Assembly (NCBI GenBank): GCA_015228895.1
Contig: JADGCR010000045.1
Coordinates: 1 to 12,734, forward strand
Direction of reading: 5' to 3'
Length of the DNA stretch: 12,734 nucleotides
DNA from: Magnetococcales bacterium
GTDB taxonomy: Bacteria; Pseudomonadota; Magnetococcia; Magnetococcales; Magnetaquicoccaceae
The notes under the pieces were generated by a model that worked only from the letters and a program-made list of their open reading frames with translations, did not search any database and was not told where the DNA came from. The translations under genes were made by a program, and so were the position numbers. Positions 1 through 7,091 of this stretch are shown here, in pieces; positions within the stretch are counted from its first letter, which is position 1; each line of letters begins with the position of its first letter.

Positions 1-201
1 ATGTATCTAACCGGTTGCACATATAATTTTTGCTATTTCCACGAGTCGTTACGAGTTTTGGCAGTTGCCGGTGGGCAAAAAAAATGGATTGAGCGGACTC
101 CTGCCATGGCAGCAGGACTGACAGATCATCGATGGACGATGAAGGAGTTATTGGGCCACAAAATCTTTCCGCGGTGCACAACCTATATCGTCCACGGTTA
201 G
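1..201 (+). CDS. C-terminal fragment of an IS1-like transposase (continues left of window)
   Basis: The 66 visible residues read like the end of a DDE transposase of the IS1-like group with one long reading frame: [12 protein letters not shown], then an [15 protein letters not shown] segment and an ELL ending, a pattern I recognise from the C-termini of such transposases. The first codon of the window happens to be ATG, but no upstream sequence is visible, and the residues before YNFC already look internal to the protein. The catalytic DDE core and zinc finger would lie to the left, so intactness cannot be judged. The exact IS family is uncertain. It marks the left edge as a former or current insertion site. 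No other insertion sequence end can be proven inside the window, because the matching terminal repeat is not visible. Confidence 0.68.
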   Translation: MYLTGCTYNFCYFHESLRVLAVAGGQKKWIERTPAMAAGLTDHRWTMKELLGHKIFPRCTTYIVHG

Positions 202-605
202 ATGTGGTGGTACCCCCTCCAGTCTGGCAAAGATATTGGCAATCATATATGCGGCATCCTGTTTTATTCAATATCCAGATCATTAATGACTTAAAGCTAT
301 AGATGGATATACGAACCTGATAAGAGTTTCATACACTATTTTGCATGATATATGCTATACATCTTCCAATATATCAGTCAAGGTCAAAATTTCAGATGAT
401 CGCAATGGATTCTGATGACCCTTTCCAGCGCCCAACCCTTCTGCAACCTGAAAAAGGTGGGATCTGTTTCCTCCCCGGTGGCCGCACGTCCAATCATTCC
501 GCTGTTCGCTCTCCCGGGGACGGGCACTCCAGCAAGGCCAGCCGGCGTCCATGCCCAACCGCACCGCCGAACCCTGTGCACTCGCCATAAAACCGGCAGG
601 AGGTG

Positions 606-655
606 ACCGGCCAACCGAAGGGCGAGCCCCGCGTTGGGGTCGCCTGGCCACTGGT
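606..655. other. Strong bulged hairpin of unknown role
   Basis: GGCGA (621-625) pairs with TCGCC (640-644), and CCCC (627-630) pairs with GGGG (636-639) around the five-base loop GCGTT, with G626 bulged. Outside this, GGCCA (609-613) pairs with TGGCC (645-649), and ACC (606-608) can pair with GGT (653-655) through small bulges. There is no T-run directly after it, so it is not a classical terminator in the plus direction. It sits upstream of the predicted carbonic anhydrase promoter. It could be part of a small RNA, a protein-binding DNA structure or a leftover of the insertion sequence flank. Confidence 0.5.
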
Positions 656-674
656 GAGGGAGACGAGATATTTT

Positions 675-708
675 TTGACTTCCTTGCCCGGACGGAACAT
701 TATATAGA
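675..708 (+). promoter_or_regulatory. Candidate sigma-70 promoter for the carbonic anhydrase gene
   Basis: A -35 element TTGACT (675-680, five of six consensus bases) is followed by an AT-rich stretch. CATTAT (698-703) has 17-base spacing and four of six matches; the overlapping TATATAGAAT (701-710) is also -10-like but further away. Transcription would start near 712-716, giving a leader of about 60 bases before the start codon at 776. Confidence 0.5.
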
Positions 709-775
709 ATTCTGCACGCTGTGACGTGCCGACACACTCCGGTGAAGTTTTCTTATCAAGAGGGCTTGCGAAACA

Positions 776-1426
776 ATGACCCACGCCCATCACGCAACAC
801 ACCGCCATCGTTCGATCGCCGGACCGGGAGTGATGCCCCCGGACCAGGCAATGGCTCGTCTCATGGAGGGACACGCCCGTTTCCTGGCGGGACAGTCCGT
901 GCATCCCCATGCCGGACGAGAGCGTCTGCACGAGACGGCGACCCGGGGGCAACATCCTCTTGCGGCCTTCATTTCCTGTTCCGACTCCCGGGTGCCTGTA
1001 GAAATCATTTTTGACCAGGGGATCGGAGACCTGTTTGTGGTCCGGGTGGCCGGCAACATCATGGACATCGATGAAATCGGTAGCACCGAATACGGCGAAG
1101 ATCACCTCGGCATCTCCTTGATCGTCATTCTTGGACATACCCAGTGTGGCGCCGTGACCGCCGTTGTCCAGCATGCCGAGGTGGGTGGCTGCATCGCCAA
1201 ACTGGTGACCCATATCACGCCTGCATTGGAACGGGCCACCAAATCGGGCGTGACCGGTCCGGCCTTGATCCAGAAAACCATCGAGGAAAACGTCCGTCAC
1301 TCCATGGGGGCACTGCTCGAAGCCAGCCCGGAAACGGCCACGCTGATCCAGGAGGGCAAGGTCAAAATGGTGGGGGCCATCTACCATATCGAGGATGGTC
1401 ATATCACATGGCTGGATCAGGACTGA
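776..1426 (+). CDS. Beta-class carbonic anhydrase
   Basis: This 216-residue protein interconverts carbon dioxide and bicarbonate using a zinc ion. All hallmark residues of the beta class are present: ISCSDSRVP gives Cys68 and the Asp70-Arg72 dyad, and GHTQCGAV gives His121 and Cys124. Between them lies the conserved RVAGNI and EYGEDHLG region. Length is normal for the family. There is no signal peptide, so it should be cytoplasmic. The N-terminus is histidine-rich (MTHAHHATHRHR), a mild oddity. The start at 776 is preceded by AAGAGGG (758-764), 11 bases away, slightly long but acceptable. It is the first gene of a same-strand series, 136 bases before the CoA transferase start. It probably supplies bicarbonate to carboxylases or helps with pH and CO2 balance; the specific pathway cannot be read from the sequence. 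Confidence 0.96.
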   Translation: MTHAHHATHRHRSIAGPGVMPPDQAMARLMEGHARFLAGQSVHPHAGRERLHETATRGQHPLAAFISCSDSRVPVEIIFDQGIGDLFVVRVAGNIMDIDEIGSTEYGEDHLGISLIVILGHTQCGAVTAVVQHAEVGGCIAKLVTHITPALERATKSGVTGPALIQKTIEENVRHSMGALLEASPETATLIQEGKVKMVGAIYHIEDGHITWLDQD

Positions 1427-1550
1427 TCCTTTTTCGTTGCCTCTTCATGCGGCCCCTTCGACGTGCCCGAGCGGTGCAACCCATGACAGATTCACCATTG
1501 GCACGGTCCGGGCCGACCCGCCAATTCCGGATTTCCAATCAACCAGATAC

Positions 1551-1554
1551 AGGA
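1551..1554 (+). promoter_or_regulatory. Ribosome binding site deciding the CoA transferase start
   Basis: AGGA lies eight bases before ATG 1563. The reading frame is open upstream to an ATG at 1395, inside the carbonic anhydrase gene, but that upstream part shows no conserved motif and overlaps the previous gene, so 1563 is the better start. Confidence 0.6.
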
Positions 1555-1562
1555 CGGTCAGT

Positions 1563-2957
1563 ATGGAAGAAATCTTGCGGTCTCTGTTGGCCACAGTGGG
1601 TCAGGAACAACTGACCGGACGCTATGCCTGTGATGTCGCCACCTCCCCTGCTGTTGTGGATACGCGGTTTCGTGCCGATGAAGCCGCCGTGGCGCTCTCG
1701 CTGGCCGGAGGAATTCTGACCTCGCACATTTGGGAATCCCAGACCGGTCGTGCGCAGTCTCTGCAGGTCGATCAACGGGTGGCGGCCCTGACTCTGCTCA
1801 GCTTTATGCTGCAAACCCAGAATGGTTATCCGATCTGTTACCCGGACACCCATCGAGTCTGGCCCGCCTACCCCATCATGGCTCCCTACGAAACACGGGA
1901 TGGTCGGCATATCTATATTGACGGGGTCTATCCACATCTCCGGGACGGTCTTCTGGACCTCCTCGATTGCCCCAACAACGCGACGGCACTGAGCGCAGCC
2001 ATCAAAAAACGGGATGCGCGGGAACTGGAGGCGGAAATCAACCGTCGGGAAATGTGCGGAACCATCGTGCGCACCCGGGAGGAGTGGCTGGAACACCCGC
2101 AGGGCCGGTTGCTGAACGCGATGCCGATGGTCAAGATCACCAAGGTCAAGGAGGGACTGCCGACAGGATTCGTCAAAGGCGCACAGCCCTTGTCCGGAAT
2201 CAAGGTGCTGGACATCACCCATGTGCTGGCTGGTCCCATGTCCACCCGGGCGCTGGCGGGACAGGGCGCCCAGGTGCTGCATCTCTCCGGACCGAATGTC
2301 TTTGAACTCTTTCCATTCAGCATCGATACCGGACACGGCAAGCGCAACGCCTTCATCGATCTCAAGCAGGAAAAGGACAAATTGACCCTCCGGCAGCTGA
2401 TCCAAAAGGCAGACATTTTTGTGCAGGGATATGCCCCGGGTAAATTCAAGCGGTTCGGCTTTGCTCCGGAGGATCTCTTCGCGATGAAAGATGGACTCAT
2501 CTATCTGACGGTCAGCTGCTACGGCACGGAGGGGCCATGTGGAACCTGGGGAGGGTTCGAGCAGCTGGGCCAGGCCGCCAGTGGACTGATGGCCGCCCAT
2601 TCCAGCCTGACCGCCCCCAGACTCGTGCCCGCTGCCGTGTGTGATTATCTGACCGGCTATCTGGGCACCCTGGGCATGCTTGCGGCCCTGATCCGGCGCG
2701 CTTCCGAAGGGGGCAGCTATCATGTGGAGGTTTCCCTCGCCCGTACGGCCATGTGGCTGCTCTCTCTCGGCCACCGGAAGGATGCCGAAATCCCCGGCCA
2801 ACTGCCCGCTGATATCGGTCAGTTCCTGGTTGACCACGAAACCTGCTTTGGCAATATTCGGCATTTGCGGCCCGTGGTCGAGTACTCGGAAACCAGACCG
2901 CACTTCAAATATCCGGTATCAGCCTTGGGATCTTCCAGCCCGGTATGGGTTGATTGA
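1563..2957 (+). CDS. Class III CoA transferase (CaiB/BaiF family), two-part architecture
   Basis: The 464-residue protein belongs to the family that moves coenzyme A between carboxylic acids through an aspartyl-CoA intermediate. The typical family N-terminus, PLSGIKVLDITHVLAGP, begins only at residue 209. It is followed by a LKQEKDK stretch, VSCYGTEGP (317-325) and a GQAASGLM segment. Asp361 in CDYLTGYLG is the likely catalytic aspartate by family analogy, followed by GGSYHVEVSLA (383-393). Residues 30-195 look like a diverged copy of the later half of the family fold: TGRAQSLQVDQ recalls the TGRGQ-V-V motif, and PYETRDGRHIYI plus REEWLEHPQG recall downstream segments. Paired-half CaiB-like proteins of about 460 residues exist in proteobacteria, and the ending (RHLRPVVEYSET ... 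LGSSSPVW) fits them. The natural acids are unknown. It lies 49 bases before the phospholipase gene, so co-transcription is plausible. Confidence 0.9.
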   Translation: MEEILRSLLATVGQEQLTGRYACDVATSPAVVDTRFRADEAAVALSLAGGILTSHIWESQTGRAQSLQVDQRVAALTLLSFMLQTQNGYPICYPDTHRVWPAYPIMAPYETRDGRHIYIDGVYPHLRDGLLDLLDCPNNATALSAAIKKRDARELEAEINRREMCGTIVRTREEWLEHPQGRLLNAMPMVKITKVKEGLPTGFVKGAQPLSGIKVLDITHVLAGPMSTRALAGQGAQVLHLSGPNVFELFPFSIDTGHGKRNAFIDLKQEKDKLTLRQLIQKADIFVQGYAPGKFKRFGFAPEDLFAMKDGLIYLTVSCYGTEGPCGTWGGFEQLGQAASGLMAAHSSLTAPRLVPAAVCDYLTGYLGTLGMLAALIRRASEGGSYHVEVSLARTAMWLLSLGHRKDAEIPGQLPADIGQFLVDHETCFGNIRHLRPVVEYSETRPHFKYPVSALGSSSPVWVD

Positions 2958-2989
2958 CAGGCCGATTTGTGAACATCAATTCATTCAAT
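2953..2989 (+). promoter_or_regulatory. Shared intergenic motif, copy 1 (before patatin gene)
   Basis: ATTGACAGGCC (2953-2963) overlaps the CoA transferase stop codon and is followed by CAATTCATT (2977-2985) and TTCAAT (2984-2989). The same two blocks recur at 4203-4226 before the porin gene. The TTGACA inside the first block also resembles a -35 element, but no good -10 is placed for it. It may be a promoter or a protein-binding site common to the two genes. Confidence 0.4.
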
Positions 2990-3006
2990 GTTAGAGGAGC
3001 CGTTTC

Positions 3007-4170
3007 ATGTCAACAGCAGTAACAAACACCAAACAGCAGAACAAACCCAAAATTGCGCTGGTGCTGCAAGGAGGTGGCGCGCTCGGAGCCTATCATGTCG
3101 GCGTTTATCAAGCTCTGTCGGAGGCCGGCATGTTGCCGGATTGGGTCTCCGGGATCTCCATCGGCGCCTTGACTTCTTCGATCATTGTCGGCAACCGCCC
3201 TGAAGATCGTGTGGCACGCCTGGAACAGTTTTGGGACGAAATCTCCTGGCCAGATGAATGGGGCAGCATGCTGCACGGAGAATCCAGAAAGTTCTTCAAT
3301 CAAATGAGTTATTTGCGCACTGTCATGTTCGGACAGCCCAATTTCTGGTTCAACCGTCCGATCAATCCCATGTTGCTTCCCCATGTTCCACCGGATATGG
3401 CCAGCATCTGCGATACCACCCCCATGTTGCAAACCTTGCAGAGACTGGCGGATTTCAATCTCATCAACAAGGGTCCAGTACGACTCAGCCTTGGGGTGAC
3501 CAACGTTCAAACCGGAGAGTTGAATTTCTTCGACAACACGACTCAACCCGCGCACAAGCCGATCCGCCCGGAACATGTGCTGGCCAGCGGTTCGCTGCCT
3601 CCCGGATTCCCGCCCATGCGTATCGACGGCGTTTTGTATTGGGATGGGGGATGTGTCGCCAACACCCCGGTGGAAATCATCTTCCAGGAACAGAACAACC
3701 GCCCCGACATCCTGGTGCTGGTGGAACTCTACAATACGGAAGGACCGGAGCCAACGAGCATGGATGCCGTGACCCAGCGTGAAAAATCGATCCGTTTTGG
3801 TGACCGCACCTTGAGTCACATGAAACATCTGGTCACATCCCATAATTTGCGCACCCATCTGCATCACGCCCATGGCAAACTGGCCGCTGGTGAGTCGTCA
3901 AAAGCCATTCAGGAAATCGCGGAAAATCACATCCAGGGTGGCATGGACATCCTGCATCTGGTGTATCACGCGGGAGCGGATCAAATCACCCATAGCGAAG
4001 CCGAATTCTCACGTCCCTCGATCGCCGATCGCCGCCGGATCGGTTATGAGGATATGCGCCGTGTTCTGGAGAAAGATCCCATTTCTTCTCAGAGTGTTCG
4101 GCAGCACCCCGGAGAAATCGTGGTTCATCACGCCTACAAGGGAGAAGTGACCAGCCATCGTCATGCCTGA
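3007..4170 (+). CDS. Patatin-like phospholipase with DUF3734-type C-terminal region
   Basis: This 387-residue protein is a serine lipid acyl hydrolase using a Ser-Asp dyad. The glycine-rich oxyanion loop is QGGGALGAYHVG (21-32), the nucleophile elbow is GISIG with Ser51 (49-53), and the second catalytic residue is Asp213 in DGG (213-215). The C-terminal third has the pattern REKSIRFGDRTLSHMKHLV and later GYEDM, typical of the bacterial patatins carrying a DUF3734 region. There is no signal peptide or clear membrane segment, so a cytoplasmic or membrane-peripheral location is likely. GAGGAG (2994-2999) lies seven bases before the ATG, a strong ribosome binding site. In other bacteria this subfamily is often found near polyhydroxyalkanoate or hydroxybutyrate genes, and here it follows a CoA transferase, so acyl chain turnover is a reasonable guess. 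The actual substrate is unknown. Confidence 0.93.
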   Translation: MSTAVTNTKQQNKPKIALVLQGGGALGAYHVGVYQALSEAGMLPDWVSGISIGALTSSIIVGNRPEDRVARLEQFWDEISWPDEWGSMLHGESRKFFNQMSYLRTVMFGQPNFWFNRPINPMLLPHVPPDMASICDTTPMLQTLQRLADFNLINKGPVRLSLGVTNVQTGELNFFDNTTQPAHKPIRPEHVLASGSLPPGFPPMRIDGVLYWDGGCVANTPVEIIFQEQNNRPDILVLVELYNTEGPEPTSMDAVTQREKSIRFGDRTLSHMKHLVTSHNLRTHLHHAHGKLAAGESSKAIQEIAENHIQGGMDILHLVYHAGADQITHSEAEFSRPSIADRRRIGYEDMRRVLEKDPISSQSVRQHPGEIVVHHAYKGEVTSHRHA

Positions 4171-4175
4171 TCGTT

Positions 4176-4197
4176 CTGGTTGAATCGGGTCAACCGG
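4176..4197 (+). other. Small hairpin after the patatin gene
   Basis: CTGGTTGA (4176-4183) can pair with TCAACCGG (4190-4197), with one T-G wobble, around a six-base loop. No T-run follows, so a rho-independent terminator is not supported; it could slow decay or act as a weak stop. Confidence 0.35.
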
Positions 4198-4202
4198 GCT
4201 GA

Positions 4203-4230
4203 ATTGACAGGCCATTTCAATTCATTGAAA
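4203..4230 (+). promoter_or_regulatory. Shared intergenic motif, copy 2, with 16-base palindrome (before porin gene)
   Basis: ATTGACAGGCC (4203-4213) and CAATTCATT (4218-4226) repeat the sequence seen at 2953-2985. Here the second block is part of a perfect inverted repeat, TTTCAAT (4215-4221), TC, ATTGAAA (4224-4230), the form of a dimeric repressor or activator site. It lies about 140 bases before the porin start at 4371. Confidence 0.45.
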
Positions 4231-4370
4231 CGTGTTCAATCCGCTCGGTTGCCCCACCGTTTTCTCCTGCCGGAGGTTGCTCTTGACAGGGTTGGTCCGG
4301 TTGCCCTGCCTGAATCGCCAACCGGGGAACATTGAGAATCATTTATCAATATCGAAGAGATCCAGGTTTC

Positions 4371-5753
4371 ATGAGACAGCAACCCGACAAACGATACGGG
4401 TGCGTGGCGCTGTCGATGCTGATGTCCCTCATCACCATCAACGCCCCGCCGGACGCCCTCGCCACAGACACGGCAACCCACCCGTTCATCGAACAATCCA
4501 AGGCGGGTATCGTCACCCGCCTGGCGACCTTTCATCGATTCAGCCCGAATTTCAATCAGGATGGTGCGGGTTTGGGTGGCTGGTTGTACGGCACAACCGG
4601 CGAGTTGGCTGATACGCTGTCATTTGGCGGGGCCTACTATTTCGTCGAACCCATACATGACCCTGAAAATCGACGCTTCAACTATGTTCTGAAGGATCCG
4701 GGCCAGGATGGCTTTGGCGTTCTGGGGGAGGCCTATGCCAAGCTGCGCCACGGTTCACATTCGGCAACGATCGGCAGACAGGTGCTGAATTTCTCGTGGT
4801 ACATGGATGATGTCCACCGTGTGGCCAACAAGCTCGACCAAAGCATGGTCGGACGGCGCGATGTGCGCGGCATGCATCCGATCACCTACGAGGCGCTGAC
4901 CATTCAGGGTCGATTGGCGAACGAGACCCTGCGTTATTATGTCGGTTACGCTACCAGCATGAAACAGATCAACGATGACCGCTTCCGCAATTTTTACCAG
5001 GGCGCCTTTCAGACCACGGTCTTTCCGGACGAAGCCAAGCAAGGGGATGCCGATGGCATGTTGTTCGCAGGCGCGATCTGGAAACCGGAAAAGAACCTCA
5101 TGCTGACCGGATCCCATCATATTGTTGAAAATCTGTTGAACATGAGTTACGCCGACATCGATTATGTGCACAGGTTATCGGAAAAGCGCTATCTGCGTCT
5201 GGGCACTCAGTACATGCGGCAATCGTCACAAGGAAACGCGCTGATCACCAATGGCCGTGAATTCAACACTCAATATGCCGGAGTGTATGGCGAGACCCGG
5301 TTGACGCCCTGGTTGATCCCTTATGGCATGGCTGGTTTGACCTCCGACGCGGAAGAGATCCGTGCGCCCTATTCCATCGGTCCCTCTTATTTGGTGCAAC
5401 GTGTGGGCGAGAACTCCAAAGCCGGGGAGCGTACCTGGATCATGGGCTCCGTGGTGGATTTCGGCACCTGGGGGGCGCAAGGACTCTCTTTCGACCTCAA
5501 TTACGGGCAACGGTCGCAGCGCCATCTGGCGGGCAGCCCCGAACATGGGCTGCCGGATTGGCATGAGTTGGCGGCCGACCTGGTTTATACGCTACCCCAG
5601 GAGGCGAAGTTCTTCAAAAATCTGCGCCTGCGTCTGCGTCCGGCCAAAGTCTGGGAACAGGGGGAAGACTGGAGCAGAGGATCTCCCGTGGAGGTGAACC
5701 GAATCACCAACGATGTGCGTATCGACGCCACCCTGAATTTTCCTTTCCGCTAA
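4371..5753 (+). CDS. OprD-like outer-membrane porin
   Basis: The 460-residue product has a signal peptide: basic MRQQPDKRYG, hydrophobic CVALSMLMSLITI, and a cleavage site after ALA at residue 31. The mature protein has the layout of OprD-family porins: a GLGGWLYG-GELADTLSFGGAYY strand pair, a QDGFGVLGEAYAKLRHG segment, the GRQVLNFSWYMDD motif, then alternating beta strands to an aromatic-containing end (LNFPFR). Such porins form specific channels for small organic acids, amino acids or peptides across the outer membrane. An ATG at 4332 in frame would add 13 residues, but the start at 4371 gives a better signal peptide, with GAAGAGA (4354-4360) upstream. About 200 bases separate it from the phospholipase gene, and a shared motif with a palindrome lies there. 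Its last four bases overlap the end of the convergent channel gene. The transported substrate cannot be told from sequence. Confidence 0.88.
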   Translation: MRQQPDKRYGCVALSMLMSLITINAPPDALATDTATHPFIEQSKAGIVTRLATFHRFSPNFNQDGAGLGGWLYGTTGELADTLSFGGAYYFVEPIHDPENRRFNYVLKDPGQDGFGVLGEAYAKLRHGSHSATIGRQVLNFSWYMDDVHRVANKLDQSMVGRRDVRGMHPITYEALTIQGRLANETLRYYVGYATSMKQINDDRFRNFYQGAFQTTVFPDEAKQGDADGMLFAGAIWKPEKNLMLTGSHHIVENLLNMSYADIDYVHRLSEKRYLRLGTQYMRQSSQGNALITNGREFNTQYAGVYGETRLTPWLIPYGMAGLTSDAEEIRAPYSIGPSYLVQRVGENSKAGERTWIMGSVVDFGTWGAQGLSFDLNYGQRSQRHLAGSPEHGLPDWHELAADLVYTLPQEAKFFKNLRLRLRPAKVWEQGEDWSRGSPVEVNRITNDVRIDATLNFPFR

Positions 5754-6715
5754 ATCGAAACCTCATGTGGCATTGTCGGGGTCTGCCCGGTCGTGGCCCT
5801 TTCCCCTTCATGATGCACCCAGACGTGCTGATTGGTCAGCAGGTGATCCCATGCGGCGGCATGAACAGCCTTCAGAAGGGCGATGTTCACATCGCTGCGA
5901 ACACGACTCAATTTGGCAAAGTCGTCGATGAAAACGCTGACACGCCAAGTGGTGTTGCCTGACAGCAAATCTGCGAGGAAAATGATCGGGGCCGGATTCG
6001 CCAGGACCCCTTCGACCGTACCGGCCGCGTCACGCAGCAATGGAATGGCCTCATCGGGATTGACGCCATAGCGTAAGGGCAGATCGATCACCACGATGTT
6101 CAGCGGTGTTGGCCGGGAATGATTGGTCAACCGTGACTTCGCCACCACGGAATTGGGCAGGATCACATCGTCCGCGGTACGGGTGCGCAAATGCGTGGCC
6201 CGCCAATTGGTGAACAGGACCAGCCCTTGAACACCATCCAGGGTAACCCAGTCCCCGGCCTTGAAAGGACGTTCGATGTTGAGCGCCAACCCGGCAAACA
6301 GGTCACCCAGTGTGTTTTGCAAGGCCAGGCCAAGGATGATGGCCATGACACCCGAGGTGGCGAAGATGCCGGACATGGGTTGGTGAAACACTTCGACAAG
6401 AATGACGACCGTGATGGCCACATAGACCAGGATATCGTATATGTCGGTCAACTCGCGACGTGGTCTGGGAACGCCGGGGGTATCGATGCCGTACAGCCTT
6501 TGCCAAACAAACAGGTCCGAACCCCGCACGATGGCCCAGGCCACCCCGTACCACCACAGGATGATCAGCGCTTCGACCAACCGTTCGGCATGCATCCATG
6601 CGGGCAGTTTGTCTCCCCAAAGATCGGGCAGGTTGAACAGAAGGTCGGCGGTGAGGAGAACAACGACAACCAGGAACCAGTGGCTTTTCGGTAAGTTGGC
6701 GGATGGGATCGACAT
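5750..6715 (-). CDS. MscS-family mechanosensitive ion channel
   Basis: From the ATG at 6715 the product is 321 residues. Likely membrane segments are residues 12-30, 46-66, 93-110 and the pore-lining helix 118-145. The pore helix and following beta domain carry the family signature: GVMAIILGLALQNTLGDLF (122-140), then ALNIERPFKAGDWV and WRATHLRTRT (171-180), and LPNSVV (186-191). MscS channels open under membrane tension and release solutes during osmotic downshock in the inner membrane. The frame stays open upstream to an ATG at 6907, adding 64 residues without conserved features. I prefer 6715 because CGGAG precedes it by about ten bases and the protein then begins just before the first membrane helix. 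It is transcribed towards the porin, and its TAG stop shares four bases (5750-5753) with the porin stop. It is divergent from the giant gene. Confidence 0.92.
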   Translation of the reverse strand: MSIPSANLPKSHWFLVVVVLLTADLLFNLPDLWGDKLPAWMHAERLVEALIILWWYGVAWAIVRGSDLFVWQRLYGIDTPGVPRPRRELTDIYDILVYVAITVVILVEVFHQPMSGIFATSGVMAIILGLALQNTLGDLFAGLALNIERPFKAGDWVTLDGVQGLVLFTNWRATHLRTRTADDVILPNSVVAKSRLTNHSRPTPLNIVVIDLPLRYGVNPDEAIPLLRDAAGTVEGVLANPAPIIFLADLLSGNTTWRVSVFIDDFAKLSRVRSDVNIALLKAVHAAAWDHLLTNQHVWVHHEGERATTGQTPTMPHEVSI

Positions 6716-7091
6716 GAGGTTAAATCTCCGGTTCACGAGGATGAAGACAATGTGTCGGAAGGTTGGTGGCAACAATCCATCGTGCCCTGATTTGACACCC
6801 GGCACCACTTGCGATGGAGGTCGCGTTCTCGGCAGCGACCATCCGGGGATGATATGCAAAATGGTGCGGCCAGGCAAGATCAGGAGAAAAAATTGCCTTC
6901 GGAACACATGGCCAACAGATTGCGTTCATCACCGGACAGCCCCCAATCTGCTGGAAATTCGAACACATTCCTGGTACGATTTGCAATCCCGGAGATCTCC
7001 TCATCTCATCTGATTGACTTGTCTGGAAAATCGCCGCCTTCAGTCGAGCGACAGACTTTACTGACCATTTTTCGGTGAACCACGCGCGCCC
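6716..7091. other. Divergent spacer between MscS gene and giant gene
   Basis: This 376-base stretch should hold the promoters of both flanking genes, but I cannot place a convincing pair. A TTGACT (7014-7019) has no matching -10 at normal spacing. A perfect ten-base palindrome, GGAGATCTCC, lies at 6991-7000. Reading frames crossing it show no recognisable protein. Confidence 0.5.

Larger units (their letters stand above)
202..775. other. Intergenic stretch: AT-rich block, GC-rich hairpin, promoter
   Basis: No convincing gene is present. About 205-420 is clearly AT-rich compared with the rest of the window and includes palindromic bits such as GCATGATATATGC near 343. From about 430 the composition becomes GC-rich and holds a strong predicted fold at 606-655, and a sigma-70-like promoter lies at 675-708. 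The right-hand end of the insertion sequence probably lies just after 201, but I cannot define it. Short reading frames in both directions here lack ribosome binding sites and recognisable motifs, so I leave them out. Confidence 0.55.

Noticed and set aside
606..655. Cobalamin or other riboswitch suggested by GCCACTG near 648-654
   Set aside because: The remaining conserved elements, such as the B12 box, and the right overall fold are missing, and the site lies upstream of the predicted promoter.
494..1402. Long open frame on the minus strand opposite the carbonic anhydrase gene
   Set aside because: It lies opposite a gene with full catalytic motifs, has no recognisable domain and no good ribosome site; it is a by-product of the codon bias of the plus-strand gene.
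1539..2903. 454-codon minus-strand frame opposite the CoA transferase gene
   Set aside because: The plus strand carries conserved CaiB motifs; the antisense product shows no family features.
4283..4311. TTGACA at 4283-4288 as a porin promoter
   Set aside because: No acceptable -10 element occurs at 16-18 bases spacing.
6715..6907. Extended N-terminus of the MscS protein from ATG 6907
   Set aside because: No ribosome site precedes it and the 64 added residues are Pro/Arg-rich with no family match; the start at 6715 is better placed.
6809..7078. Small frame in the divergent spacer
   Set aside because: Low-complexity product without homology cues or a ribosome site.
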